Positions 27,195 through 34,825 of a stretch of DNA of 64,000 nucleotides are shown here, in pieces. Source of the stretch: Bacteroidota bacterium (GTDB lineage: Bacteria > Bacteroidota > Bacteroidia > Flavobacteriales > Flavobacteriaceae). Made by a program: the position numbers and the translations under genes. The stretch lies in NCBI GenBank assembly GCA_020161455.1, contig JAIUNZ010000008.1, forward strand, positions 99,960 to 163,959, given 5' to 3'. The notes beneath the pieces are model-generated. The model was not told the DNA's origin. It saw only the letters and a list, made by a program, of their open reading frames with translations, and searched no databases. How positions within the stretch are numbered: the first letter of the stretch is position 1; each line of letters starts with the position of its first letter.

Positions 27195-27569
27195 ATGGGA
27201 ACATTTGTTATCAGTAAGCGGGTTAATGGTGATTACAAATTTATTTTTGCAACTAGAAAAGGGAAAACTATTTTTACGAGTATTGGTTGTAAAAATAAAT
27301 CGGATTGCGAGAAAATCATAGCTGCTATTCAAGGAAATATTGAACAATTTACGTTAACTAGAAGTAAAAATGCTGCTGGAAAATACTTTTTCCGATTGGC
27401 AAAAGATGGGTTAGTGTTGGCTACCAGTAGGAAGTTTTCTACCGAGTTTATGTTTCAAAAAGGAATAGACAACATCAAAGAACATTTGCCCAATTCGGAA
27501 ACGTTGGATTTCTCTGAAAATGAGTTTGTTTTTCCAGATTCGGAAGCGGTTTTTGTGGAGGAAGAGTAG
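27195..27569 (+). CDS. YegP-like protein with two DUF1508 repeats
   Basis: 124 residues from the ATG at 27195. Two DUF1508 units follow each other: GTFVISKRVNGDYKFIFAT with GKTIFTSIGCKNKSDCEKII, then FTLTRSKNAAGKYFFRLA with GLVLATSRKFSTEF. An acidic tail closes the protein. The family is small, cytoplasmic and of unknown role. An upstream ATG at 27108 would add a Cys-rich 29-residue segment not typical of the family. The gene is followed by an array of ~50-bp repeats. Confidence 0.85.
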   Translation: MGTFVISKRVNGDYKFIFATRKGKTIFTSIGCKNKSDCEKIIAAIQGNIEQFTLTRSKNAAGKYFFRLAKDGLVLATSRKFSTEFMFQKGIDNIKEHLPNSETLDFSENEFVFPDSEAVFVEEE

Positions 27570-27572
27570 TGG

Positions 27573-27810
27573 TTTTTTTTTTGCCACAGATTGGACGGAT
27601 TAGGGCAGATTTTTTTTTGTTGGTTTTTTTTGCCACAAATTATTTTTTGTGTTGGTTTTTTTTTGCCACAAATTACACGGATTAGGGCAGATTTTTTTTG
27701 TGATGTTTTTTTTTGCCACAGATTGGACGGATTAACACATATTTTTTTTGTGGTGGTTTTTTTTGCTACAGAATGGACGGATTAGCACAGATTTTTAACT
27801 CAAAATGTCG
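27573..27810. repeat. Five tandem ~50-bp repeats with the GCCACAGATT core
   Basis: GCCACAGATT-type cores start at 27583, 27632, 27665, 27715 and 27765; spacings are 49, 33, 50 and 50 bp. Each full unit is a T run, then GCCACAGATTGGACGGATTA, then GGGCAGATTT or GCACAGATTT, and a T-rich tail ending TTGTGGTGG or similar. The second unit has lost its middle. Within a unit the core has a ~10-bp beat (ACAGATT/ACGGATTA/GCAGATT). A related single copy lies at 29239. No protein-coding signal is seen. Confidence 0.85.
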
Positions 27811-27860
27811 TTTGAGATTTTGAAGGGTATTTGTTGGGTTGGGGTTATTGATACTAAAAC

Positions 27861-28135
27861 TTAAACGCGTTTTAGTAATTCAGCTAGTGTTGCTACAAAT
27901 CCAATCAATAAAAAATTAATGTTCCATAGAGCCTATAATCCGAGAGAAAGTTGTAATATTCATTTTCTTCTGCTGCTTTTTTTCTATTTGAAATTATCCA
28001 TTTACTTATTATAAACCCAATTATAATGGAAACAATACTATAAAAAATTAGTGTATATGTGCTTTCATCTTGAATATATGTTTCTAATAGCATTTTTGAA
28101 GTTTTTGCGATATTTGTTAAATTAGCGAATGACAT
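27861..28135 (-). pseudogene. Small membrane protein gene, frameshifted (copy 1)
   Basis: The frame starting at 28135 encodes a protein with one membrane segment (LIFYSIVSIIIGFIISKWII) and ends prematurely at 27905. Compared with the partial duplicate at 29335-29525, one base is missing near 27914. Restoring it would add a second hydrophobic helix (LLIGFVATLAELLKRV) and end at 27861, next to a hairpin (27852-27860 with 27869-27877) that looks like the original terminator. Either the shortened protein is still made or the gene is dead. The C-terminal loss is seen directly. Confidence 0.75.
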
Positions 28136-28226
28136 CTTGTTGTTTCAACGCGTTGCTAACTTTGGATTGCTCTAGTTTTTTGTTTTTTTTATCAGTTTAT
28201 ACATGTATAAGTCCGATATTCATGCT

Positions 28227-28706
28227 TTAGTGGTCGTAGCTGATGACTCGTGATATTTGCCATTTGTCATTGGTTTTCTTCCAAAGCATTATGAATTTGA
28301 AAGTGCCAATTTCTTCTTTTCCGTTTTCGATGTGTCGAAATTGATGCACGCCTATTTGGATGGTGCCATAATCTTTAATAGGATGCACTTCTAAACTGCC
28401 TTTGACTAGTTGCCTGGTTAATTTATCTTCTTTTTTGAAGGTGTTTTCAAGGTTTTCAAAAACGGTTTCATACGGAATTAGTCCTCCGTTGTCTTGATAC
28501 CATTCTAAATCTTCTGTAAATAGCGGTTTGAATTGCGCCATGTTTTGGTTATTGAAGGCATCAAACAGCAGCGTGTCCATCTTTTCAATCTCCTTAAATA
28601 ATTCGGGTGTTGTTGGTGCTACTTTTTTTTCTTGTGCTACAACTTGCGTGCTAAAGGATAGTGTAAGCAGAAATACTAAGTTGCGGATATATTGGTGTAA
28701 ACCCAT
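28227..28706 (-). CDS. Secreted NTF2-like (DUF4440) protein
   Basis: 159 residues with a signal peptide (cut after QVVAQ) and an NTF2-like domain at about 35-155. The helix LFKEIEKMDTLLFDAFNNQN is followed by FKPLFTEDLEWYQDNGG, and the C-terminus is WKKTNDKWQISRVISYDH, as in DUF4440/SnoaL-like proteins. These proteins bind small ligands or act as enzymes; no catalytic residues can be assigned here. Two perfect palindromes lie just downstream (see findings). Confidence 0.85.
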   Translation of the reverse strand: MGLHQYIRNLVFLLTLSFSTQVVAQEKKVAPTTPELFKEIEKMDTLLFDAFNNQNMAQFKPLFTEDLEWYQDNGGLIPYETVFENLENTFKKEDKLTRQLVKGSLEVHPIKDYGTIQIGVHQFRHIENGKEEIGTFKFIMLWKKTNDKWQISRVISYDH

Positions 28707-28833
28707 TGTAATTTTGTTTAAGTGCTAAATATAGGGATTTTATTATTTGAATGGCACTGATTACACTATTGCAAACTACTATTTAGGATACTATTTGATT
28801 TGAATTAGTCATAAGCGGGATTAATAACTATCC

Positions 28834-29049
28834 TTAACTTTTTCTTTTTTCGCGTTCTTGTTTATAGCGGTCTAAGACTTGGTTTTTTTCGTTTTCGGTT
28901 AAATCATCCCACTTATTATCAATGAATTGTATCAGTTGATCGTAGTTATTGGCCATTTCTTCTATTTTGGACATGGCATCTTTGCGATGCTTCATACTGT
29001 CTTGTAGAAGTATCATGTTTACTATTATTTTTTCTTCTTCTGGTGACAT
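28834..29049 (-). CDS. Small helical charged protein
   Basis: 71 residues from the ATG at 29049 (MSPEEEKIIVNMILLQD). It is entirely helical and charged, with no membrane segment or motif, and ends KQEREKRKS. A GTG two codons upstream is possible but less likely. No family is recognised. It lies between the two halves of a local duplication, so it may belong to the accessory segment. Confidence 0.55.
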   Translation of the reverse strand: MSPEEEKIIVNMILLQDSMKHRKDAMSKIEEMANNYDQLIQFIDNKWDDLTENEKNQVLDRYKQEREKRKS

Positions 29050-29188
29050 AAGCACTGTTTTTTAATGATACTATATTACTAACGAATTAATTATGGTTTT
29101 ATTGTGTATTGTTATTTTTATTTTAAATGCATTTTTGTAAAATAAAATCTGTTTAGTTTAACAACTCTGTTATTTGTTTTTTTAAATC

Positions 29189-29215
29189 ATTAAGGGCATT
29201 AAGATTATTAAGTTT
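29189..29215. repeat. Three 9-bp ATTAAG repeats
   Basis: Three successive units ATTAAGGGC, ATTAAGATT and ATTAAGTTT, placed 24 bp before the GCCACAAATT element. Together with 29050-29188, which shows nothing else, they occupy the gene-free stretch upstream of the duplicated segment. Confidence 0.6.
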
Positions 29216-29229
29216 TTTTGGGTTTTGGG

Positions 29230-29525
29230 AATTTTTTTGCCACAAATTACACAGATTAGCACAAATTTTTAACTCAAAATCATGTTTGAGATTTTGAAGG
29301 GTATTTGTTGGGTTGGGGTTATTGATACTAAAACTTAAATGCGTTTTAGTAATTCAGCTAGTGTTGCTACAAATCCAATCAATAAGATAAATAATGTTCC
29401 ATAGAGTCTATAATCCGAGAGAAAGTTGTAATATTCATTTTCTTCTGCTGCTTTTTTTCTATTTGAAATTATCCATTTACTTATTAGAAACCCAATTATA
29501 ATGGAAACAATACTATAAAAATTAG
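29230..29525. repeat. Duplicate of the 27757-28051 segment, with truncated gene copy 2
   Basis: About 296 bp are nearly identical to 27757-28051, in the same orientation. The copy has one GCCACAAATT repeat, the AT-rich spacer, the terminator hairpin and the 3' two thirds of the small membrane-protein gene (29335-29525, minus). This copy keeps the intact C-terminal helix (FILLIGFVATLAELLKRI) but lost its 5' end and start codon and has one T fewer in a T run near 29517. Identity stops abruptly at about 29525. It is therefore a second pseudogene. Confidence 0.85.
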
Positions 29526-29569
29526 TTGTAAATCTATTTTAGAATTAAGTATAAATATGTAAACTTATT

Positions 29570-29760
29570 TTAGGACGAGACATTGTTAGTGGAGACAGAT
29601 TGTAAATAAGTGCTAACGGGTTCTCGATACACTTTTAAAAGTAAAAACTGACGTTTGTACTTTATAAAAATCACTAGAACGGACGGTGCTGAAATATCAT
29701 AGATGGGGATTAATTTCGCTTTTTTTGCTATGGTCTTGGGATAAAAATTACTCTAACGGA
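29570..29760. repeat. Degenerate REP-like palindromes
   Basis: This gene-free stretch contains GGTTCTCGATAC followed by the 12-bp palindrome ACTTTTAAAAGT and ACTGACG. Two related blocks follow, AAAATCACTAGAACGGACG near 29668 and AAAATTACTCTAACGGACG near 29746. The GTTCT/AGAAC ends can pair. The pattern resembles the REP elements common in flavobacterial genomes, decayed. Assignment is by memory of the motif and is not certain. Confidence 0.45.
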
Positions 29761-29787
29761 CGAGGGTTTTTAATTTTTGGGTAACTG

Positions 29788-29829
29788 ACAGGTCTTCAAA
29801 GAAAACATACAGGCGTTCAAAGAGAAAGT
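29788..29829. repeat. Pair of 21-bp direct repeats after uvrB
   Basis: Two adjacent 21-bp units sharing ACAGG-N3-TTCAAAGA (16 of 21 positions equal), ending 7 nt from the uvrB stop codon. No hairpin terminator for uvrB is visible here. Confidence 0.6.
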
Positions 29830-29836
29830 TGGGTTG

Positions 29837-31825
29837 TTAGAGTTTCCCCTGCAGCGCTTCTATCTGGTCTCTAAACTTGGCGGCGTGGATGAAATCTAAA
29901 TCTTTGGCGGCTTTTTCCATCGCTTTGCGCAGCTCGCGGATTTTCTTTTCAATCTCGGGTTTTGAGAGGTAAAGGCTTTCGGGTTCGGCGGCGTCTAGTG
30001 CTTTTTCGTGGTAATAGTTGGTAGAAATAGAGTTGCCGCTCAAGGCATTGCCCAAACTCTTGTTGAGTGCTTTGGGTTCCAATTTGTGTAGCGTGTTGTA
30101 GGCCGTTTGTTTTTCGCGGCGGTAGTTGGTTTCGTCTATTGTTTTTTGCATGCTGTTGGTAATCTTATCGGCATACATGATGGCTTTTCCGTTTACATTT
30201 CGCGCGGCACGACCAACGGTTTGCGTCAATGAGCGATGGCTGCGCAGGAAGCCTTCTTTGTCGGCATCGAGAATAGCCACCAAGGAAACTTCGGGTAAAT
30301 CTAGGCCTTCACGCAGCAAGTTTACGCCAATCAAGACATCAAACAAGCCTTTGCGCAAATCTTGCATGATTTCTACGCGTTCTAAAGTATCGACATCTGA
30401 GTGAATATAACGACAGCGAATTGCTACTTTGGTTAAGTACTTGGTCAGTTCTTCGGCCATTCGTTTGGTTAACGTGGTCACTAAAACGCGTTCGTCGGCT
30501 TCACAGCGCAGTTGTATTTCTTCAATCAAATCATCTATTTGGTTCAGGCTAGGGCGCACCTCAATAATTGGGTCTAATAATCCCGTTGGGCGAATTACTT
30601 GCTCTACATAAACGCCATCGCTTTTCTGTAATTCATAATCAGCAGGCGTTGCCGATACATACAACACTTGGTTTTGCATGCTTTCAAATTCCTCAAACTT
30701 CAACGGTCGGTTGTCCATCGCGGCAGGCAATCGAAAACCATATTCGACTAGGTTCTCTTTTCGGCTTCTATCGCCACCATACATGGCATGGACTTGCGAA
30801 ATTGTTACGTGACTCTCATCGACCACCATCAAAAAGTCATCGGGAAAATAATCTAACAAACAGAATGGTCGCGTGCCGGGCAATCGTCTATCCAAATAGC
30901 GCGAGTAGTTTTCAATCCCCGAACAATAACCGAGTTCTTTAATCATTTCTAAATCAAAGTTGGTGCGTTCCTCAAGGCGTTTGGCTTCGAGATGTTTGCC
31001 AATTTCTTTAAAATAATCGACTTGCTTGACCAAATCTTGCTGAATGTCCCAAATGGCAGCTTGCAAGACATCGGGCGAAGTCACAAACATATTGGCCGGA
31101 TAGATGTTCAGCTTTTCATAACGCTCAATCACTTTGGTAGAGCGATGGTCAAATGCTTCAATTTCTTCAATCTCATCGCCAAAAAAGTGCATCCGAAACG
31201 GGTCATCGGCATAACTCGGAAAAATATCTACGGTGTCACCTTTTATTCTAAATGTTCCTGGTAAAAATTCGGCTTCCGTCCTCGAATACAAACTTTGCAC
31301 CAAGCGATGCAACAATTTAGTACGCGAAATGACCTCACCCTTAGCAATAGAAACCACATTCTTCTGAAACTCCACCGGATTTCCAATACCATATAAGCAC
31401 GACACCGAAGAAATAACTACAATGTCACGACGACCAGAAAGTAGGGCAGACGTGGTACTCAAACGCAACTTTTCTAATTCTTCATTAATCGATAAATCTT
31501 TTTCGATATAGGTTCCCGTCACCGGAATGAAGGCTTCGGGCTGGTAATAGTCATAATAGGAAACGAAATACTGCACCGAATTATTAGGAAGAAACTGTTT
31601 GAACTCTGAATACAACTGCGCCGCAAGGGTTTTGTTGTGCGCCAAAATCAAAGTAGGTTTTTCCACATTCTGAATTACATTGGCCACAGTAAACGTCTTC
31701 CCCGAACCAGTAACGCCAAGTAGGGTTTGGTACTTCTCGCCGTTAAGAATTCCGTTAGAGAGTTTCTCTATGGCTTGTGGCTGGTCGCCGGTAGGTTTGT
31801 AATCGGATACGACTTGGAATTTCAT
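29837..31825 (-). CDS. uvrB: Excinuclease ABC subunit B
   Basis: UvrB (662 residues) is the damage-verifying helicase-like subunit of nucleotide excision repair; it loads with UvrA and recruits UvrC. Motifs: Walker A GVTGSGKTFTVAN, the damage-probing beta-hairpin in YYDYYQPEAFIPVTGTYIEK, DESH, and the late helicase motifs (VGRAARNVNGKAI). The C-terminal UVR domain ends in AAKFRDQIEALQGKL. Codon usage is visibly richer in G and C than in the genes around it. The start codon lies 3 nt after a toxin gene, which is unusual for uvrB. Confidence 0.97.
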   Translation of the reverse strand: MKFQVVSDYKPTGDQPQAIEKLSNGILNGEKYQTLLGVTGSGKTFTVANVIQNVEKPTLILAHNKTLAAQLYSEFKQFLPNNSVQYFVSYYDYYQPEAFIPVTGTYIEKDLSINEELEKLRLSTTSALLSGRRDIVVISSVSCLYGIGNPVEFQKNVVSIAKGEVISRTKLLHRLVQSLYSRTEAEFLPGTFRIKGDTVDIFPSYADDPFRMHFFGDEIEEIEAFDHRSTKVIERYEKLNIYPANMFVTSPDVLQAAIWDIQQDLVKQVDYFKEIGKHLEAKRLEERTNFDLEMIKELGYCSGIENYSRYLDRRLPGTRPFCLLDYFPDDFLMVVDESHVTISQVHAMYGGDRSRKENLVEYGFRLPAAMDNRPLKFEEFESMQNQVLYVSATPADYELQKSDGVYVEQVIRPTGLLDPIIEVRPSLNQIDDLIEEIQLRCEADERVLVTTLTKRMAEELTKYLTKVAIRCRYIHSDVDTLERVEIMQDLRKGLFDVLIGVNLLREGLDLPEVSLVAILDADKEGFLRSHRSLTQTVGRAARNVNGKAIMYADKITNSMQKTIDETNYRREKQTAYNTLHKLEPKALNKSLGNALSGNSISTNYYHEKALDAAEPESLYLSKPEIEKKIRELRKAMEKAAKDLDFIHAAKFRDQIEALQGKL

Positions 31826-31828
31826 AAT

Positions 31829-32125
31829 TTATAAATTCAGTGTAGCTGGGTTTTGTCTGGTATCCCAAACGGATAAAATGATTATGTGACTTTCGTTAAT
31901 TTCATAGAAAACGATAAAATTTTCAATGAGTAAACCTCTAACGTTTAGGGTATCGGTTTTTTTACCAATAAATGTTTGTTGAACTAGAAGTTTAATTTCT
32001 GATTGAATAGTTCTTAGTAGTTTTTGAGAATAGGTCTTACTTTTATTTCTGAGATTGTAGTATTCGAGAATGAATTTTAATTCTATTTTAGCCGTTGTTG
32101 TCCAAATAATTATTCTTTCAGCCAT
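31829..32125 (-). CDS. RelE/ParE-type toxin
   Basis: 98 residues of the RelE/ParE fold: an N-terminal IIIWTTTAKIELKFILEYY, then the RN-S helix, a central basic region, and the strand-rich end VRGLLIENFIVFYEINESHI followed by IILSVWDTRQNP. RelE members cut mRNA on the ribosome and ParE members poison gyrase; the sequence alone does not decide which. It overlaps the upstream antitoxin gene by 16 nt and ends 3 nt before uvrB. Confidence 0.85.
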   Translation of the reverse strand: MAERIIIWTTTAKIELKFILEYYNLRNKSKTYSQKLLRTIQSEIKLLVQQTFIGKKTDTLNVRGLLIENFIVFYEINESHIIILSVWDTRQNPATLNL

Positions 32126-32340
32126 TTCTCCATTTCTTCGTTAACCGTATCATTGGTTTGATAATTCCCTTCTAAATACTCTTTTCTAGATTTTTGAATA
32201 CTGGATTTCTGATTGTCTGAAAGCATTAGAATATTTTCAGATTTACTATCCAAAATTGTATTAATCGCTTTTAAATAAGCTTCGTCATTGATTTCATTTA
32301 TCTTAGAAATCAGTATCTTTTTTAATTCAATTGTATTCAT
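32110..32340 (-). CDS. Antitoxin of the RelE/ParE pair
   Basis: 76 residues, helical, acidic C-terminus (TVNEEMEKWLKE), placed directly before and overlapping the toxin gene, the usual order. The motif SSIQKSRKEYLEGNYQTND is typical of small antitoxins found with ParE-like toxins in Bacteroidetes. It probably represses its own transcript, which could extend into uvrB. Confidence 0.8.
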   Translation of the reverse strand: MNTIELKKILISKINEINDEAYLKAINTILDSKSENILMLSDNQKSSIQKSRKEYLEGNYQTNDTVNEEMEKWLKE

Positions 32341-32377
32341 AATATATAAGTTTATACAAATTTAATTAAAATAATCA

Positions 32378-33334
32378 TCATTCGGAAAACTTCCAATTCT
32401 TTTGCTGGTCTTCCGAAAGAAATGTCCAAGCCACCATGCGACTTATCTTTTGACCTTGCGCCATATCGATGGTTTTGATTTCTACTGCTCCCACTTTGTT
32501 CAATAAACGATAGATGCTTTTCAAATTATCTTTCTTAGACACTAACGTAGTGAACCAAAAGACTTGCAATGGATATTTGACACTTTCGTAAATCATTTGG
32601 GTAATAAAACCAAACTCGCCACCAGCACACCAAAGTTCGTGTTGCTGTCCGCCAAAGTTTAAGATGGCTTTATCGGTTTTGGTTTGCAATAGGTTATTTA
32701 CTTTTCGCAACGCTGCTTTATTGGCATCTTCTACTGAGTTGTGAAACGGCGGATTGCAGATGGTAAAGGCAAATTTATCTTCGGGTAGGATGATGTTTTT
32801 AAAGATGAAGCGCGGTTCGGTTTGTAATTGCAAACTTATAGCATCGATAAGTTTTGGATTGTTAGCGATAATCTTTTTGCAGTTTTGCAGGGCATTTTCA
32901 TCAATATCGCAACCTACAAAACTCCAATCATAAGCCGCATTTCCGATAATTGGATAAATACAATTGGCACCAATACCAACATCTAATCCAATCACCATTT
33001 CGCCTTTTGGAATGATTTCATTGTTAGAAGAAGCCAATAAATCGGCAATGTAATGAATATAATCAGCACGTCCAGGAATAGGCGGACAAAGATAACCTTT
33101 GGGAATATCCCAATTTTGAATATCGTATTCTGAAATAAGAATAGCGTTGTTTAAGGCTTTCACTGCTTCGGGATTGCTAAAGTCTATTGATTGGTTATCG
33201 TGTTCGTTAACCAAAACAAATTGCTTCAGCTTAGGACTATCTATTATTAATTGATCAAAGTCATATCGAAACCGATGTGGATTTCGAAGATGAAAATTGC
33301 TTTTTTCTGAGTCTGTATTTTGTATCTTTTTCAT
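32378..33334 (-). CDS. rlmF: 23S rRNA (adenine-N6)-methyltransferase RlmF
   Basis: A 318-residue SAM-dependent enzyme that methylates A1618 (E. coli numbering) of 23S rRNA. Evidence: N-terminal HLRNPHRFRYDFDQLI, the SAM site GLDVGIGANCIYPI, VGCDIDENAL, and the catalytic NPPF motif in FTICNPPFHNS. Its length is normal. The start codon abuts the stop of the thiamine pyrophosphokinase gene (TAAATG). Confidence 0.94.
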   Translation of the reverse strand: MKKIQNTDSEKSNFHLRNPHRFRYDFDQLIIDSPKLKQFVLVNEHDNQSIDFSNPEAVKALNNAILISEYDIQNWDIPKGYLCPPIPGRADYIHYIADLLASSNNEIIPKGEMVIGLDVGIGANCIYPIIGNAAYDWSFVGCDIDENALQNCKKIIANNPKLIDAISLQLQTEPRFIFKNIILPEDKFAFTICNPPFHNSVEDANKAALRKVNNLLQTKTDKAILNFGGQQHELWCAGGEFGFITQMIYESVKYPLQVFWFTTLVSKKDNLKSIYRLLNKVGAVEIKTIDMAQGQKISRMVAWTFLSEDQQKNWKFSE

Positions 33335-33997
33335 TTAATCCCAACATTCCATTAGTAATAAGTCGCCTTCTTGATGTTCTATTTTAACTATGCCATCTTC
33401 GGAAACATGATTACTACTTCCGGTACGATATCCAATGGTTAGCTCTTCGTTATTCAAAGGATAAAAAAGGTTTTGAGTGGTAATTCCAGTTACTTTACCA
33501 ACTGGAATTAACGAAATAATGGTGTTTGCTGTGTACCATTTTTCGAACTTTTTTGGTAACAAAAATACCTTTGAATGATCGTCTAAAAGTACAATTTTTA
33601 ATTGATTGCGGTAAGCTATAATGTTGGTAATGTTTGTAATAGTATGATCAGCACGTTTTCCGGTTGCCCAAATGACATTCACCGCTTTATGACCTTTTTC
33701 AATGAGATAATCGAAGGCTTTTTCTAAATCTGTTTTATCTTGATTTGGTGTATGTACAATTTCGATAGGGTATTGTCGTTCTTTAATTTTTTCAGTATCA
33801 AAGTTTCTGTCGAAATCGCCTAAAAGTACATCGACTTTGATGTTCAAATCCAGTACGCGTTCAATTGCAGAATCTAAAACAATCACATACGGCGACCATT
33901 CTAATAATTGACCAAGAAGTTCGTTGCTACAACTGGCACCATTGGCAATAATTAAAGCAGGTTCTTGGTCGTCGCGAACAATGTGATGTGATGACAT
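33335..33997 (-). CDS. Thiamine diphosphokinase
   Basis: 220 residues. Converts thiamine to thiamine diphosphate with ATP. The catalytic-domain motifs are ALIIANGASCS, VLLGDFDR and TPNQDKTDLEKA (Asp/Lys/Asp active-site cluster), with the ATG-RADH region WATGKRADHTITNI. The C-terminal thiamine-binding beta domain contains GITTQNLFYPL and YRTGSSNHVSED. It lies 6 nt downstream of the DUF4249 lipoprotein and TonB-receptor genes, which hints at a role for those in thiamine supply, but this is only contextual. Confidence 0.93.
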   Translation of the reverse strand: MSSHHIVRDDQEPALIIANGASCSNELLGQLLEWSPYVIVLDSAIERVLDLNIKVDVLLGDFDRNFDTEKIKERQYPIEIVHTPNQDKTDLEKAFDYLIEKGHKAVNVIWATGKRADHTITNITNIIAYRNQLKIVLLDDHSKVFLLPKKFEKWYTANTIISLIPVGKVTGITTQNLFYPLNNEELTIGYRTGSSNHVSEDGIVKIEHQEGDLLLMECWD

Positions 33998-34003
33998 TAG
34001 GTT

Positions 34004-34822
34004 TTATTCAATGATGTATTCTTTGATTTCAGTTTTACTCAACCTGAAATATCCCAAGGCAAAGTTATCAAAATTAGTTTGATTGACGATGTTACCTCTA
34101 ATGGTTGATGTTGGCGTAGAAAAAGGACCAGCATTTCCACCACCAGCTTGAGAAAGTAAGATATTCATGTAGTTGTAGTAATTTAAAGTGATGCCATTGT
34201 TTGTGAATTTTATTGTATCACCTGTTTTTAAATCTTCACTAAAATACAAACCAAACATTTCATTATTTTGAAAAAAACGGTCTTCAAGAACACCAAACTC
34301 AGGAATTACTTTGTAGGGATCATTTATTTTTAGAAAATAGTGATTGGTTTCATTGGGAATATCATCAAAAACAAATTTGACCTCAGTAGCATTGCCTAAA
34401 ATGCCACCATCATTTTTTTGTTCTACTCTTTTCACAATTGGGGTATTCAATAATTTTTCAGTTGAAGTGTAAACTTCATTTTTATACATTACAGTTAATG
34501 TGTAAGTTTCATCCAAAACTGGATTAAAATCAGCACAATTATAGATTCCAGGTTCTGTATCTTGCACAAAATTAAATTGTTGATTGCTACTGTTAGTTAT
34601 AAAAACAATGGCATCTGTAACCGGTGGAACTGTGTTTGAAAAATAATCAGTTGTTGTGGAGAGTTTTATTTTTTGTTGGTTTCCAACTGTACCGTAAACC
34701 CAGTTAATTGAAGCTTCAATGACTAATCGTGGTGCTGCAGTATCTAGACCAACATCAATAACTTTTTCGCAAGAAAGAAATATAAAAGAAACTAGAATTA
34801 AGATATATTTTGATGTTTTCAT
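34004..34822 (-). CDS. DUF4249 lipoprotein
   Basis: 272 residues with a lipobox (FIFLSC) and the DUF4249 start CEKVIDVGLDTAAPRLVIEA. It is beta-rich, with an Ig-like build, and probably anchored to the outer membrane facing outward. DUF4249 proteins regularly accompany SusC-like TonB receptors and are thought to work with them in substrate capture. Here the gene begins 3 nt after the receptor gene. Confidence 0.9.
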   Translation of the reverse strand: MKTSKYILILVSFIFLSCEKVIDVGLDTAAPRLVIEASINWVYGTVGNQQKIKLSTTTDYFSNTVPPVTDAIVFITNSSNQQFNFVQDTEPGIYNCADFNPVLDETYTLTVMYKNEVYTSTEKLLNTPIVKRVEQKNDGGILGNATEVKFVFDDIPNETNHYFLKINDPYKVIPEFGVLEDRFFQNNEMFGLYFSEDLKTGDTIKFTNNGITLNYYNYMNILLSQAGGGNAGPFSTPTSTIRGNIVNQTNFDNFALGYFRLSKTEIKEYIIE

Positions 34823-34825
34823 GAT

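Noticed and set aside
27591-27785. Open frame through the 50-bp repeats (Phe-rich product)
   Set aside because: It only reflects T runs; the product has no plausible composition and the repeats vary in length out of frame.
27573-27810. CRISPR array
   Set aside because: Units are imperfect, spacers are T-rich and alike rather than unique, and no cas gene is near.
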